Assembly (NCBI GenBank): GCA_002255955.1
Contig: NKIM01000012.1
Coordinates: 62,001 to 126,000 of the forward strand
DNA: 64,000 bases
From: Burkholderiales bacterium PBB2
Lineage (GTDB): Bacteria > Pseudomonadota > Gammaproteobacteria > Burkholderiales > Burkholderiaceae_C
Reading direction: 5' to 3'
This document shows positions 19,646-29,203 of this stretch, piece by piece; the stretch's first letter is position 1; the number at the start of each line of letters is the position of its first letter. The translations under genes and the position numbers were made by a program. Under the pieces are notes generated by a model, which saw only the letters and a program-made list of their open reading frames with translations, ran no database searches and was not told the DNA's origin.

Positions 19646-20353
19646 ATGAGCGAACCGCATCCCATTGCCCTGATTGTTGAAGACGACGCGAGCATCCGCC
19701 GCTTCGTGCGCCTGGCCCTGGAGGCCGAGGGCTGGCAGGTGCACGAGGCCAGCACCGTGCGGCAGGGCCTGGTCGATGCCGGCACACGCCGGCCCGAGCT
19801 GGTCATCCTGGACCTGGGCCTGCCCGATGACGACGGCCTCAACTACCTGCGCGATCTGCGTGCCTGGTCGGGCGTGCCGGTGATCGTGCTCTCGGCGCGC
19901 ACAGCCGAGGCCGACAAGATCGCCGCCCTCGATGCCGGTGCGGACGATTACCTGAGCAAGCCCTTTGGCGTCGGCGAGCTGATGGCCCGTGTGCGCGTGG
20001 CCCAGCGGCGCAGCCAGGCGGCAGCGCGCAGCAGCATGGATGAGCCGGCGCAGACGGTCTTCCGTTTCGGCGAGGTGGAGGTGGATCTGGCCCAGCGCCG
20101 GGTGCTGCGCGCCGGCCAGCCGGTGCATTTGACGCCGCTGGAGTACCGCTTGCTGACGCATCTGATTGCGCACGCCGGCAAGGTGCTGACGCACCGCCAG
20201 ATGCTCAAGGCCGTCTGGGGCCCCAGCCATGTCGAGGACAACCACTATCTGCGCGTCTACATGGGCAATCTGCGCCAGAAGCTGGAGGCGGTGCCGGCGG
20301 CGCCGCAGTACCTGCTGACCGAGACGGCCGTGGGCTACCGCCTCGTGGCTTGA
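19646..20353 (+). CDS. kdpE: Two-component response regulator KdpE
   Basis: OmpR/PhoB-type response regulator of 235 residues. The receiver domain has acidic residues in IVEDDASIRRF, the phospho-acceptor Asp in LVILDLGLPDDDGL near residue 52, and the conserved Lys in DDYLSKPFGVGEL. The C-terminal winged helix has LTPLEYRLLTHLIAHAGKVL and DNHYLRVYMGNLRQKLE. It activates kdp transcription when phosphorylated by KdpD. The start at ATG 19646 removes a 10-residue TTG-initiated extension. The gene converges on a minus-strand amidotransferase. Confidence 0.95.
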   Translation: MSEPHPIALIVEDDASIRRFVRLALEAEGWQVHEASTVRQGLVDAGTRRPELVILDLGLPDDDGLNYLRDLRAWSGVPVIVLSARTAEADKIAALDAGADDYLSKPFGVGELMARVRVAQRRSQAAARSSMDEPAQTVFRFGEVEVDLAQRRVLRAGQPVHLTPLEYRLLTHLIAHAGKVLTHRQMLKAVWGPSHVEDNHYLRVYMGNLRQKLEAVPAAPQYLLTETAVGYRLVA

Positions 20354-20417
20354 AGCTTGGCGGCAGCCGGGGCAGCCGGGGCAGCTGGGGCGAGCGGGGC
20401 CATCCGGCCCCGGGGCT

Positions 20418-21158
20418 TCACCAGCCGCCGTGCAGATGGCTGGCCAGGGGCTGGCGCAGACCGCGCAGCCAGTGGCCGTAGACGCTGCGGGCCAGGCTGT
20501 GCAGCTCGGCGGTGCGGGCGGGCAGCTCGCGCAGCAGCTCCTCTTCGCTCTGCACCGTGCGGCCATGGCCTTGCGCCAGGGCCTGGCAGATTTCTTCGCG
20601 CGATTCGGCGCACCAGGCGCGCACGCTGTCCTCGGTCACTTCCAGATGCGATTGCAGGCCCAGGTGTCGGCCATGGGCAAAGCCCTTGTTCAGGCAATGG
20701 CTGCCGACCAGGATGCGCTGGGCGCCGCTGGGGATCTCGAAGCTGTCGTGGTGCCAGTTGAACATGGTGACCTGCGCCTGGCCGCCCAGTCGCTCGCGCC
20801 CGGCCGGCGTGGCCCAGAGCCGGCTCCAGCCGATGTGGGGCCAGGCATGGCGGTGCACCCGCGCGCCCAGCGCCCGGGCCAGCAACTGGGCGCCGAAGCA
20901 ATGGCCCAGCACCGGCACATCCAGGGCCACGGCCTGGCGCAGCAGGCCCAGCTCGGCCTCGATCCAGGGCAGCTCATCGTTGACGCTGTGGTTGCTGCCC
21001 AGCACGACCAGGCCGCTGTAGTCGCTGATCCAGCGAGGCAAGGCCTGACCCCGCGGCGCGTGGAAGACTTCGCAGTCCAGGCCCTGGCTGCGCAGATGGC
21101 TCAGCAGGTAGCCAGGGCCTTGGTTGCACTCGTGCTGGAGGATGGCGATCGGGTTCAT
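20418..21158 (-). CDS. Class I glutamine amidotransferase-like protein
   Basis: A 246-residue stand-alone GATase1-fold protein. The nucleophile elbow [10 protein letters not shown] contains the catalytic Cys near residue 86. The [11 protein letters not shown] segment is near 135, and SHLEVTED near 178 supplies the His and Glu of the triad, in place of the usual H-P-E. Proteins like this are often annotated as GMP-synthase-like or gamma-glutamyl hydrolases; the acceptor is unknown. [10 protein letters not shown] (ATG 21158) was preferred to an ATG five codons upstream because it begins the first beta strand; neither has a clear ribosome site. It is divergent from argJ. Confidence 0.85.
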   Translation of the reverse strand: MNPIAILQHECNQGPGYLLSHLRSQGLDCEVFHAPRGQALPRWISDYSGLVVLGSNHSVNDELPWIEAELGLLRQAVALDVPVLGHCFGAQLLARALGARVHRHAWPHIGWSRLWATPAGRERLGGQAQVTMFNWHHDSFEIPSGAQRILVGSHCLNKGFAHGRHLGLQSHLEVTEDSVRAWCAESREEICQALAQGHGRTVQSEEELLRELPARTAELHSLARSVYGHWLRGLRQPLASHLHGGW

Positions 21159-21330
21159 GAAGCGGGCCGGCATGGCGTCCGGCCACTCGTTGCGAGGGCT
21201 TCAATTTAGGAGGGCCGCCATCAAGATCCTGCTCAGTTGGCGGGTGGCGGTGTCAAGAAGCCGTCAAGCCCGCGCGCCAGGCCGCGCCCTACAATTCGCG
21301 CACCTTTCCCCCTCATTGCTTGTGCCCGCC

Positions 21331-22569
21331 ATGCCCGTCAACCTCACCGCCCCCGATCCCGCCAGCCTGCACCCCGTTCCCGGCGTTCGCCTGGGCGTGA
21401 CCATGGCGGGCATCCGCAAGGCCGACCGGCGCGACCTCAGCGTCATCGCCCTCGATGAGGGCGCCAGCGTGGCCGGCGTCTTCACCAAGAACCGCTTCTG
21501 CGCCGCGCCGGTGCAGGTCTGCCGCGAGCACCTGGCCGGCCAGACCGAGGGCGCCGGCATCCGTGCCATCCTGGTCAACACCGGCAATGCCAATGCCGGC
21601 ACCGGCGAGGACGGCCTGGCCCGCGCGCGCCAGAGCTGCACGGCCCTGGCCGAGCTGATGGGTCTGCAGCCCAGCCAGATCCTGCCGTTTTCCACTGGCG
21701 TGATCATGGAAGTGCTGCCGGTGGACCGCATCATCGCCGGCCTGCCCAAGGCCATCGCCGCCCTGCGCGACGACGCCTGGGGCGAAGCGGCGCTCGGCAT
21801 CATGACCACCGACACCTTGCCCAAGGCCGCCTCGCGCCAGATTCAGATCCAGGGCCAAACCGTCACCATCACCGGCATCAGCAAGGGCGCCGGCATGATC
21901 CGCCCCAATATGGCCACCATGCTCGGTTATGTCGCCACCGACGCCCACATCAACCCGGGCCTGCTGCAGACCCTGGTGACCGAGGCGGCCGATGCCTCCT
22001 TCAACCGCATCACCATCGATGGTGACACCTCGACCAACGATTCCTTCGTGCTGATCGCCACCCACAAGGCCCAGCATGAGCGCATCGAATCGCTGCACAG
22101 CGCCGAGGGGCAGGCCTTGCGCGAGGCGGTGATTGCCGTGTCACAGCAATTGGCCCAGGCCATCGTGCGCGACGGCGAGGGCGCCACCAAGTTCATCTCG
22201 GTGGTGGTGGAGGGCGGCCGCGACGAGGCCGAGTGCAAGCTGGCGGCCTATGCCATCGCCCACTCGCCCCTGGTCAAGACGGCCTTCTTCGCCAGCGATC
22301 CGAACCTGGGCCGCATCCTGGCGGCGGTGGGCTATGCCGGCATCGCTGACCTGGATCAGACCTTGATCGATCTGCACCTGGACGATGTCCATGTGGTGCG
22401 CGCCGGCGGCCGCCACCCCGATTACCGCGAGGAAGACGGCCAGCGCGTGATGAAGCAGAGCGAGATCACCGTGCGCGTCAGCCTGCACCGCGGCGCCGCC
22501 CACACCACGGTCTGGACCTGCGACCTCAGCCACGACTACGTGACCATCAACGCCGACTATCGCTCCTGA
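21331..22569 (+). CDS. argJ: Bifunctional ornithine acetyltransferase / N-acetylglutamate synthase
   Basis: ArgJ of the arginine pathway, 412 residues, an ornithine-acetyltransferase-fold autoprocessing enzyme. It transfers acetyl from N-acetylornithine to glutamate and may also use acetyl-CoA. The self-cleavage site is visible as [16 protein letters not shown] near residue 190, where the Thr after Ala becomes the nucleophile of the beta chain. [10 protein letters not shown] near 230 and the C-terminal [10 protein letters not shown] are family hallmarks. The Thr-containing segment [11 protein letters not shown] near 125 contributes to the oxyanion hole. A strong terminator follows. Confidence 0.97.
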   Translation: MPVNLTAPDPASLHPVPGVRLGVTMAGIRKADRRDLSVIALDEGASVAGVFTKNRFCAAPVQVCREHLAGQTEGAGIRAILVNTGNANAGTGEDGLARARQSCTALAELMGLQPSQILPFSTGVIMEVLPVDRIIAGLPKAIAALRDDAWGEAALGIMTTDTLPKAASRQIQIQGQTVTITGISKGAGMIRPNMATMLGYVATDAHINPGLLQTLVTEAADASFNRITIDGDTSTNDSFVLIATHKAQHERIESLHSAEGQALREAVIAVSQQLAQAIVRDGEGATKFISVVVEGGRDEAECKLAAYAIAHSPLVKTAFFASDPNLGRILAAVGYAGIADLDQTLIDLHLDDVHVVRAGGRHPDYREEDGQRVMKQSEITVRVSLHRGAAHTTVWTCDLSHDYVTINADYRS

Positions 22570-22608
22570 GCGAGCGCAGCGCGGCTCATGGCTCCGCGCA
22601 GCACCCAG

Positions 22609-22638
22609 CAAAAAGCCCGGCATGCCGGGCTTTTTCTT
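22609..22638. terminator. Bidirectional rho-independent terminator
   Basis: AAAAAGCCCGGC-AT-GCCGGGCTTTTTC forms a near-perfect stem with an A-run before and a T-run after. It lies between the convergent argJ stop (22569) and the minus-strand UreE-like gene stop (22665), so it can serve both. Confidence 0.9.
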
Positions 22639-22664
22639 TGGCGCATGGCGTCCTGACGGCGCCC

Positions 22665-23180
22665 TCAGTGCTTGCAGCCCGGGCCATGGACATGGGGCAC
22701 AGGCGCCGCCTGCACCGGGATGCCGACCGGCTTGCCCTTGGCATGCGAGGGGTGCGAGCAGCCGGCGTGACCGTGGTCGTGGCTGTGATCGTGGTGGTGA
22801 TGCACATGCCCATGGTCGTGGCCATGGGCGCCGCAATCCGCATGGGCCGGCGCATCGACCACGCGCAGCGAGCCATCCTCGGCCACCAGCACATCACCGG
22901 CGTGCAGATGGGTGCCCTCCGGCAGCTGAATCTTCAGCGCCTGGCCCTGTTCGTCGGTCACCTCCAGCGCATGCTGGTGGCTCTGCGCTTCGTCCAGCTT
23001 GACGACCGCTGCCCGCTTGAGCAAGGCCGGGGCCAGGCCCTGGCCGCCGGGCAGGCGTTTGGTGATGAGGAGGGGGGCAAAGATGTGTGTGGGGAGTTCA
23101 TGTGGAGGGAGGGGCGGTTGAGGCGCTGCAATTGAATCGTGCCCTCCAATGTAGCGAACTTGCGAGTGCGCCCCCTGCAA
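22665..23180 (-). CDS. UreE N-domain-like protein with His-rich tail
   Basis: Up to 171 residues. Residues about 35-105 (LLITKRLPGGQGLAPALLK through VQLPEGTHLHAGDVLVAEDG-like strands) resemble the N-terminal domain of the nickel chaperone UreE. The C-terminal nickel-binding GNRH domain is absent. It is replaced by a tail of about 60 residues packed with His and Asp (HGHDHGHVHHHHDHSHDHGH), ending HVHGPGCKH. A nickel or other metal storage/delivery role is likely. No urease gene is nearby. The start is unclear: TTG at 23180 is the only usual start in frame, whereas an ATG near 23101 is in another frame, so a 5' frameshift is possible. Confidence 0.6.
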   Translation of the reverse strand: MQGAHSQVRYIGGHDSIAAPQPPLPPHELPTHIFAPLLITKRLPGGQGLAPALLKRAAVVKLDEAQSHQHALEVTDEQGQALKIQLPEGTHLHAGDVLVAEDGSLRVVDAPAHADCGAHGHDHGHVHHHHDHSHDHGHAGCSHPSHAKGKPVGIPVQAAPVPHVHGPGCKH

Positions 23181-23344
23181 AACCCTGAGCGGCTCGGATC
23201 GTGAATTTCGTTACAGTCGCCCCGGAAAAAGAGTCGCTGGTTGGGCTTCCTCTGATTTTTCAGATTTGGAACGACACCCCGCCGTGCACGGTGCCGCCTC
23301 GGACTGCGGATCGCCGGCTCAAGTCAAAACCTGAGGGAGCTTCT

Positions 23345-26296
23345 ATGTTTCAGTGGCTGAAGGTGCGCCGATGGGCGCTTTTTTTGTTGGTGGCGTCATT
23401 GGCTGCATGCGGTGGCGGGGGCGGCGGAGGGTCTTCGACCGGCGCGGTGGTGGTCAGCCCCGCTGAGGCCCCCGTGGCTCGCATCAGCGCGTCGGGCGTC
23501 AATGCCGACGGCGATGGTGCCATGCGCGGCGGCGTCAATGGCCTGATCACCTTCGACGCGTCGTCCAGCACCGCGGCATCCGGCTCGGTTCAGAGCTACG
23601 CATGGGTGTTGAATCAAATGCCGGCGGCCAGCAAGGCGAGTCTCAGCGGCCTCAATCAGAAAGTCGCAAGCTTTACGCCCGACGTGCCTGGCAAATATCA
23701 AGTCACCTTGACGGTGAGCAGCAGCGGCGGTCAAAGTGTCAACAAGACTCTGGACCTCTTGATTGCGGAAGCGCCGCCGGTGGCGAACATCGTGGTCTCC
23801 GCGGTGTACACCGGCGCGACTGCCCCGGCTCAGGTCGCTCCGATCGACGCCACGGTCGGCAGCGTGTTTACCCTGGACAGCTCTCAACTGAAAGCGGCTG
23901 ACGGAAGCGCGATCACGACCACGTGGACCTTGGAACAGCAGCCGGTCGGCAGCCTGGCCAAGTTGCAGGGCAGTGGTTCTCGTCAGCAGTTCACCCCTGA
24001 TCTGATGGGGCATTACATCCTGCGGGCACGGGTTCGCGACAGCTACGGCAATTTTTCGGACGCGCTCTATACCCTTCGGATGGTCTTTGCTCCGCCGTCC
24101 ACCTCGACCATGGTTGTGGCGCCGAACTTCACCGCGAGCCCTGTCGAGCAATCCACCATCGACACCACGCTTGGCACCAATTTCCTGCTCGACACATCGA
24201 GTCTGCAAGCAAGCGATGGAAGCGCAGTGCGAACCACCTGGACGGTGATGGAACGTCCTGCAGGCAGCACGGCGGCCCTGTCTGGTACGGACCCCAGGGT
24301 GCAATTTCGCCCGGATCAATTGGGCATGTACAAGCTCTTGGCCCATGTGGAAGATCGCCGCGGGGCGTACTCAGAGTCCGTCGTGCCCATCCATGTTCGC
24401 TACATGGCCCCGGCTACAACCAGCATTTTGGTGAATGGCAGCTTCAGCGGCAGCAGTGTCAACCAGCCAGCGATTGCGGCTTCGCTGGGCTCCGTGTTCA
24501 CCTTGGATACGTCGAATGTGCGAGTTGCTGATGGCAGCCCTGTCAGCACATCGTGGCAGATTCTCGAGCGGCCGGCTTCCAGCCTTGCCGTGCTCGGCGG
24601 CTCGGGGACGCGCTACCAGTACACACCCGATGTGCTCGGGACTTATCGCCTCAAGGTCCGCGTTCAGGATGTGCGTGGCGCCTGGGGGGAGTCCGTCTAC
24701 ACGCTGAGCGTGCTCAACTTACCTCCCGAAGCCAATGTGAGTGTCAACACGACACCGGTCGCTGCCATCTCCTATGGCAGCGCGCGCGTTCAAAGTGGTG
24801 CAACGATGACGCTGCGTGGCGGTGCCAGTTTCGATGCCGACAACGATGTGTTGAGCTACAGCTGGACCTTGACCAGCGCACCGAACGGCAGCGCCGCGAG
24901 ACTGAGTTCCAACTCGTCTGCCGACACGGCCATCACTTTCGACCTTGATGGTGACTACGCCGTTCTTTTGCGAGTCATAGACACTCATGGTGCCTATTCC
25001 GATCGGCAAGTGACGGTTCGAGTAGGAGACGGCCCGCCGGTTGTTGTCTACGACCACAACAACTGGACCACTTTGGTGGGAGCCTCCGCCACAGCCAACG
25101 CCGGGTTCAGCTACAGCCCGCAGAACCGCAGCCTGACCTATCGCTGGACCTTGGATTCCCGCCCGGTGGGGTCTGCGGCCACCATTGCAGATGACAGCCT
25201 GGCTCAGCTGGCGTTCACGCCTGACTTGCCCGGAACCTACATCGCCTCGGTCGTGGTCAGCGACGGCATTTTGAGAAGTTCTGCCAGCTTCACGGTCCGT
25301 GTTTTGGCATCCGCAAGCCGAACGACGGAGCTGGGCTTCAAGCCACTGGATGTGCGCTACAGCAGGGGCCTGGACCAAGTAGTCCTGGTCAGCGCTTCGC
25401 CGAATGTGTTGACTTTTGTCGATGCGTTCACGGGCGTGACGCGTTCGGTTCCTTTGCTGGCAACGCCCACCGGCCTTACCCTGAGTCCGGACGGACGACT
25501 TGCCCTGGTTCTGTATGGATCAGTCGTCGATTTGTTCGATGTCTCCAGCGGCAATCGCATCCGCTCTAGCAACACCCTCAGCGTGCGCAGCCAGGCAATG
25601 GTTTTGAACAGCGGCGATGCCTTGCTGTATGGCGGTGATCAGTGGAGCGGTGTGCCTGGACTGATCAACGCCCGCACGGGAGAAACGCGGTCCTTGTCGG
25701 TTTCTTACGCAGCGGGCACGTTTTGGGGCTCTGCACAGCAGGGGATCTTCGCAGACAAGCTCAGCACGGCGTTTACCGTGTCAGGAGGCTTGTCCCCATC
25801 CAAGCTCACCTATCTGAAGGTGTCACCCACGGATGCCTCGGTGGTGCTCGGTTCGGGTGATTGGCCGTATCACGGGGACTACAACGCGGACTATCCGCTC
25901 GCTTTCAATAACGCTCAGTCGCTGGTGTTTGATCGCCAAGGTTTGGCTGCACGCACATCGGATCTTCGATTTGCGGGTCGAATCGACTTGGGGGGGCGTG
26001 TGGGCGAAAGCACTTCGTTGCGGAGCGTTTCGGCTTCGAGTGATGACTCAGAGCTTTTGGCCATGAAGGGCATCTGGTCATCATGGGACAGTTCGAACTT
26101 GCCGAGCAGCTACCACTTGATTGATCCTGTGCTTTTGTTGAGCAAGAGCACCCTGGACTTGCCCACAATCGGTGGACAACAGTCTTATGGACTGGCACTG
26201 TTCCATAGCGCGGCGGACCGTCATGTCGGCATTGTGCAAACTGGCGGCGCAGATCAATCAGCGACGGGCAAACGCTTCTGGGTGTTCGCGCGCTGA
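23345..26296 (+). CDS. Large PKD/Ig-repeat lipoprotein
   Basis: A 983-residue exported lipoprotein: a short basic start, a hydrophobic stretch and the lipobox LAAC with Cys at residue 22, followed by a Gly-rich linker. Residues about 45-640 hold roughly six PKD/Ig-like repeats of about 95 residues, recognisable by recurring W(T/V)L-xxxPxGS, FTPDxxGxYxLxxxVxD and ADGSxxxTxW patterns; repeats 2-4 are the most alike. The last 270 residues look like a beta-propeller (LSPDGRLALVLYGSVVDLFDV). GGGAGC lies upstream of ATG 23345. Codon use looks less GC-biased than in neighbouring genes. Likely a surface or periplasmic adhesion/scaffold protein; function unknown. Confidence 0.8.
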   Translation: MFQWLKVRRWALFLLVASLAACGGGGGGGSSTGAVVVSPAEAPVARISASGVNADGDGAMRGGVNGLITFDASSSTAASGSVQSYAWVLNQMPAASKASLSGLNQKVASFTPDVPGKYQVTLTVSSSGGQSVNKTLDLLIAEAPPVANIVVSAVYTGATAPAQVAPIDATVGSVFTLDSSQLKAADGSAITTTWTLEQQPVGSLAKLQGSGSRQQFTPDLMGHYILRARVRDSYGNFSDALYTLRMVFAPPSTSTMVVAPNFTASPVEQSTIDTTLGTNFLLDTSSLQASDGSAVRTTWTVMERPAGSTAALSGTDPRVQFRPDQLGMYKLLAHVEDRRGAYSESVVPIHVRYMAPATTSILVNGSFSGSSVNQPAIAASLGSVFTLDTSNVRVADGSPVSTSWQILERPASSLAVLGGSGTRYQYTPDVLGTYRLKVRVQDVRGAWGESVYTLSVLNLPPEANVSVNTTPVAAISYGSARVQSGATMTLRGGASFDADNDVLSYSWTLTSAPNGSAARLSSNSSADTAITFDLDGDYAVLLRVIDTHGAYSDRQVTVRVGDGPPVVVYDHNNWTTLVGASATANAGFSYSPQNRSLTYRWTLDSRPVGSAATIADDSLAQLAFTPDLPGTYIASVVVSDGILRSSASFTVRVLASASRTTELGFKPLDVRYSRGLDQVVLVSASPNVLTFVDAFTGVTRSVPLLATPTGLTLSPDGRLALVLYGSVVDLFDVSSGNRIRSSNTLSVRSQAMVLNSGDALLYGGDQWSGVPGLINARTGETRSLSVSYAAGTFWGSAQQGIFADKLSTAFTVSGGLSPSKLTYLKVSPTDASVVLGSGDWPYHGDYNADYPLAFNNAQSLVFDRQGLAARTSDLRFAGRIDLGGRVGESTSLRSVSASSDDSELLAMKGIWSSWDSSNLPSSYHLIDPVLLLSKSTLDLPTIGGQQSYGLALFHSAADRHVGIVQTGGADQSATGKRFWVFAR

Positions 26297-26464
26297 GTGC
26301 GCGGCCTTGCGGCCTGGCACGCCGCTGAAAGCAACTGAGTCCGGCTGGTCGGATTTGACACGCCGGACTTCAGCGGGGACTTGAGCCTCGAGCATCGGGC
26401 AAGCGATGCCGCCCACCGCATCTTCAGTCACGGCCCGCTCGTGGCTTGGAGCCGAGCGGGTGCT

Positions 26465-28294
26465 TCAGAAATCCACCGCCTTGGTCCGCAAGCCGCGGGC
26501 GATCAGGGTGGCGTTGATCAACTGGGCTTCTTCGCGGCTGGCGAAGGGCCAGACGGCGGGGCGCCAGCCCTCGGGGGTCTGGAAGACCTGGGCCTGGGTG
26601 GCGCCGCCCTTGTTGGCGGAGATGGCCACCTTCATGCGCTCCAGCGTGGCTTCGGCCTCGGCCTTGTTGGCGCTGACCGGGCCGACCAGGGCGACGACGG
26701 TGGCTTTGCTGATGCTGCTGCCACTGCCACCACTGCTGCCGCGGCCGCTGCTGGCATTGGCGGCGGTGCTGCTGCCCGGCGTGTCCTCGCGTGAGTTGCT
26801 GCGCTTGCCGCCGCTGCCGCTGCTGTTGGTGCTGCCCGCTGGCGGTTCCACAGCGCTGTGCAGGGTGGGGCGCTCGCCGTCACGGCTGGTGATGCGGCCA
26901 GCGGTGATGGGCGAGGGCTTGGGCCCGTTCATCAGATCGGCCACCGGGTCGGCGGGCTTGGTCGAGGCATTCTTGTCCTCGGCCTTGGTGGCCTCGCTGC
27001 CGGGGGGCGGGGCGTCGGCCAGCATGGGCCGGGCGTTCTTGCGCGGGATGGGCTTGACCAGCTGAGGCCGGATGTCGGGTTGGGGCTCGCTGGCGGCGCT
27101 GGCGCCGGAATCTGGGTTGTTGCTCCTGCCGCTGTCCTTGCCTGAAGCCTTGTCCAGGGCCGCCTGCTGGGCGGCGGCGATGGCGGCAGCCGTGGCCGCA
27201 GCGGCTTCGCGCAGATCCAGCGGCGTCGGCAGGGCGGGTTTGGGGGCGGACGCCGAAGCGTCTGCGCTGCCCGCACTGCTGGCGCCCGCTGGTGGAGTGC
27301 CCGAAGGTGCAGCGCTCGTTGATGCGGCTTCGGCCCCTGCTGACGCGGCGTCGGCTTCGGGCGTGGCCGAGGCAGCGGCCTCGCGGGCTTCAGGCTTGGC
27401 GTCTTCCAGCGCCGCGCTCGCGGGGGAAGACGCGGCGGACAGGGCCGCGCTGGCGGCGGCTGCTGCCGCGGCCTCTTCGGCTTCCTTGACGGACTTGCGG
27501 CTGGGCAGGAGCAGCAGGGCAGCGCTCATCAGCAGCACGCCCAGGGGCAGCAGGGTCACGGCGCCCAGGCGCCAGGGGCTCAGGCAGCGGCGGCCGATGA
27601 TTTGCGGGCGCGGGTGGCCTTGGCCGATCAGCACGCGGGTGCGCGAGCGCCCGGCGTCGATGGCCGCGGTGACCAGGTAGAGCTCAAACGGCCAGGCGCC
27701 GCCATTGCCTTGCGCGTCGCCGCCGGCGCTGCCGCCGCCCATCATCAGCTCGTCGATGGGCACCACACGCTGCGGCCAGCTGCCGTCGCCCGGCTGTTCC
27801 GAGTAGCCAAAGCGCTGGGCGAAGCTGGCGATGCGGGCCGGCGTCAGGCCGGCGATGAAACGTTCGCTGAAAGCCGGCCAGGTGTCCGAGCCGGCGGCGG
27901 GCCGCGGCTTGCCGGGCTTGGGGCTGCGGCTGCGCCAGTTGCGCAGGCCGCGCTTGAAGCGCTCGCCCCAGCTGCTGCGGTGCCAGAGTTCCTGGTCGGC
28001 CAGGGCGTCGAGTTCGGCGGCGTTGCTGTTGGCGGCGATGGTCGATTCTTCGCCCCAGGCCGCCAGGCTGTCGGGCGAGACCTCGTCGGTCAGCACCGGT
28101 TCGATCGGTTCCTGCGGGCGGCCGCTGCGTCCGGCCTTGCGCGCGGGCACTTCCGACGTGGGCGCGGCTGAGCCGCCATTGCGCATGAAGGGCAGGGCCA
28201 CGACGCCGATGGTGTGGACGTCGTAGATATTGATGCGTTTCGCGAGCGGGTGGCTGTTGTGCCAGGCCACCAGGTGCTCGACCAATCGATCCAT
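26465..28294 (-). CDS. Membrane protein with C-terminal SPOR domain
   Basis: A 609-residue protein convergent with the PKD lipoprotein gene. The N-terminal about 235 residues are cytoplasmic and of unknown fold. One membrane helix (LGAVTLLPLGVLLMSAALLLL, about 260-280) follows. Then comes about 250 residues of low-complexity Ala/Ser/Pro/Glu linker. The C-terminal 80 residues (ATVVALVGPVSANKAEAEAT to ARGLRTKAVDF) fit a SPOR peptidoglycan-binding domain. The topology resembles FtsN/DedD-type proteins, but the large cytoplasmic region is not from those families. The start at ATG 28294 was chosen over a longer reading because AAGGGCG precedes it and the extension is poorly composed. Confidence 0.72.
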   Translation of the reverse strand: MDRLVEHLVAWHNSHPLAKRINIYDVHTIGVVALPFMRNGGSAAPTSEVPARKAGRSGRPQEPIEPVLTDEVSPDSLAAWGEESTIAANSNAAELDALADQELWHRSSWGERFKRGLRNWRSRSPKPGKPRPAAGSDTWPAFSERFIAGLTPARIASFAQRFGYSEQPGDGSWPQRVVPIDELMMGGGSAGGDAQGNGGAWPFELYLVTAAIDAGRSRTRVLIGQGHPRPQIIGRRCLSPWRLGAVTLLPLGVLLMSAALLLLPSRKSVKEAEEAAAAAAASAALSAASSPASAALEDAKPEAREAAASATPEADAASAGAEAASTSAAPSGTPPAGASSAGSADASASAPKPALPTPLDLREAAAATAAAIAAAQQAALDKASGKDSGRSNNPDSGASAASEPQPDIRPQLVKPIPRKNARPMLADAPPPGSEATKAEDKNASTKPADPVADLMNGPKPSPITAGRITSRDGERPTLHSAVEPPAGSTNSSGSGGKRSNSREDTPGSSTAANASSGRGSSGGSGSSISKATVVALVGPVSANKAEAEATLERMKVAISANKGGATQAQVFQTPEGWRPAVWPFASREEAQLINATLIARGLRTKAVDF

Positions 28295-28453
28295 GGCGTG
28301 TCGGTCGCCCTTGTGTCTTCGTTCTTGCGTTGGGCTCGACCTGGGTTTCAGGGCCAGGGCGAGCGTGCGGAGTGTGCCTTGCAACTGTGCCCCAGGCGCG
28401 CCGGGGCGGTGGGCTTTGAAAGCCGGGATTTCCGGTTCAAACCGGCGCCGGCC

Positions 28454-29116
28454 TCAGCCCAGGGTCTTCAGCAGCCAGGCTTGCAGATCGCGCAGCTCTT
28501 CGGGGCAGACCGAGTGTTCCATGCGGTAGTCATGCCATTCGACCGTGTGTCCCAGGGCGCGCAGTTGCTCGCGCGCCGCCTCGCCGCGCGCAGGCACCAC
28601 CACCGGGTCCAGCCGGCCATGGGCCATGAAGATGGGCGTCAGGCGGTTGGCGTCGCTGCGCTCGGCCTCAAAGTGCTCGGCCAGCGGGTTGTAGCCCGAG
28701 AGCGCGACGATGCCGCCCAGGCGCTCGGGGTAGCGCAGGCCGGTGAACAAGCTCATGGCGCAGCCCTGCGAGAAGCCCATCAGCACGATGCGCTGGGCCG
28801 GCACGCCGCGGGCGCGTTCGGCATCGATCAGGGCGGCGATGGCCGCGCCCGAGGCGCGCACGCCGTCGGCGTCTTCCTGGCGTTGCAGATCGACCTGGCG
28901 GATGTCGTACCAGGCGCGCATCACATAGCCGCCGTTGATGGTGACGGGCTGTTCCGGCGCATGGGGAAAGATGAAGCGCACGGCGCCCAGGGCGCGCAGG
29001 TCCAGCTCTTCGCACAGGGGCACGAAGTCATGGCCGTCGGCACCCAGGCCGTGCAGCACGATCAAGCTGGTGCGGGGATCGGGGCCGGTGTCGTGTTGCA
29101 GGGCGGGCAGGGGCAT
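28454..29116 (-). CDS. Alpha/beta-hydrolase, carboxylesterase/phospholipase type
   Basis: A 220-residue serine hydrolase of the small carboxylesterase family. HGLGADGHDF near residue 22 forms the oxyanion region. GFSQGCAMS carries the nucleophilic Ser near 117. The Asp is in HGRLDPVVP near 170 and the His in RMEHSVCPEE near 202. There is no signal peptide, so it is cytoplasmic. A longer reading from 29218 would overlap the divergent histidine phosphatase start, so ATG 29116 was preferred. Natural substrate unknown; short acyl esters are typical for the family. Confidence 0.88.
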   Translation of the reverse strand: MPLPALQHDTGPDPRTSLIVLHGLGADGHDFVPLCEELDLRALGAVRFIFPHAPEQPVTINGGYVMRAWYDIRQVDLQRQEDADGVRASGAAIAALIDAERARGVPAQRIVLMGFSQGCAMSLFTGLRYPERLGGIVALSGYNPLAEHFEAERSDANRLTPIFMAHGRLDPVVVPARGEAAREQLRALGHTVEWHDYRMEHSVCPEELRDLQAWLLKTLG

Positions 29117-29203
29117 GGTGGGTGTGATCAGCAGCGGTGGAGTGCCGCCATTGTGGCCCGTGCGCGCAGCAGCTTCAGGCCCGGGCTCGGCGATGATGGG
29201 GGC

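Noticed and set aside
20361-20412. Short GGGGCAGC tandem units and a GGGGCC/GGCCCC hairpin between kdpE and the amidotransferase gene
   Set aside because: Only two or three imperfect units and no T-run; not enough to call a regulatory repeat or terminator.
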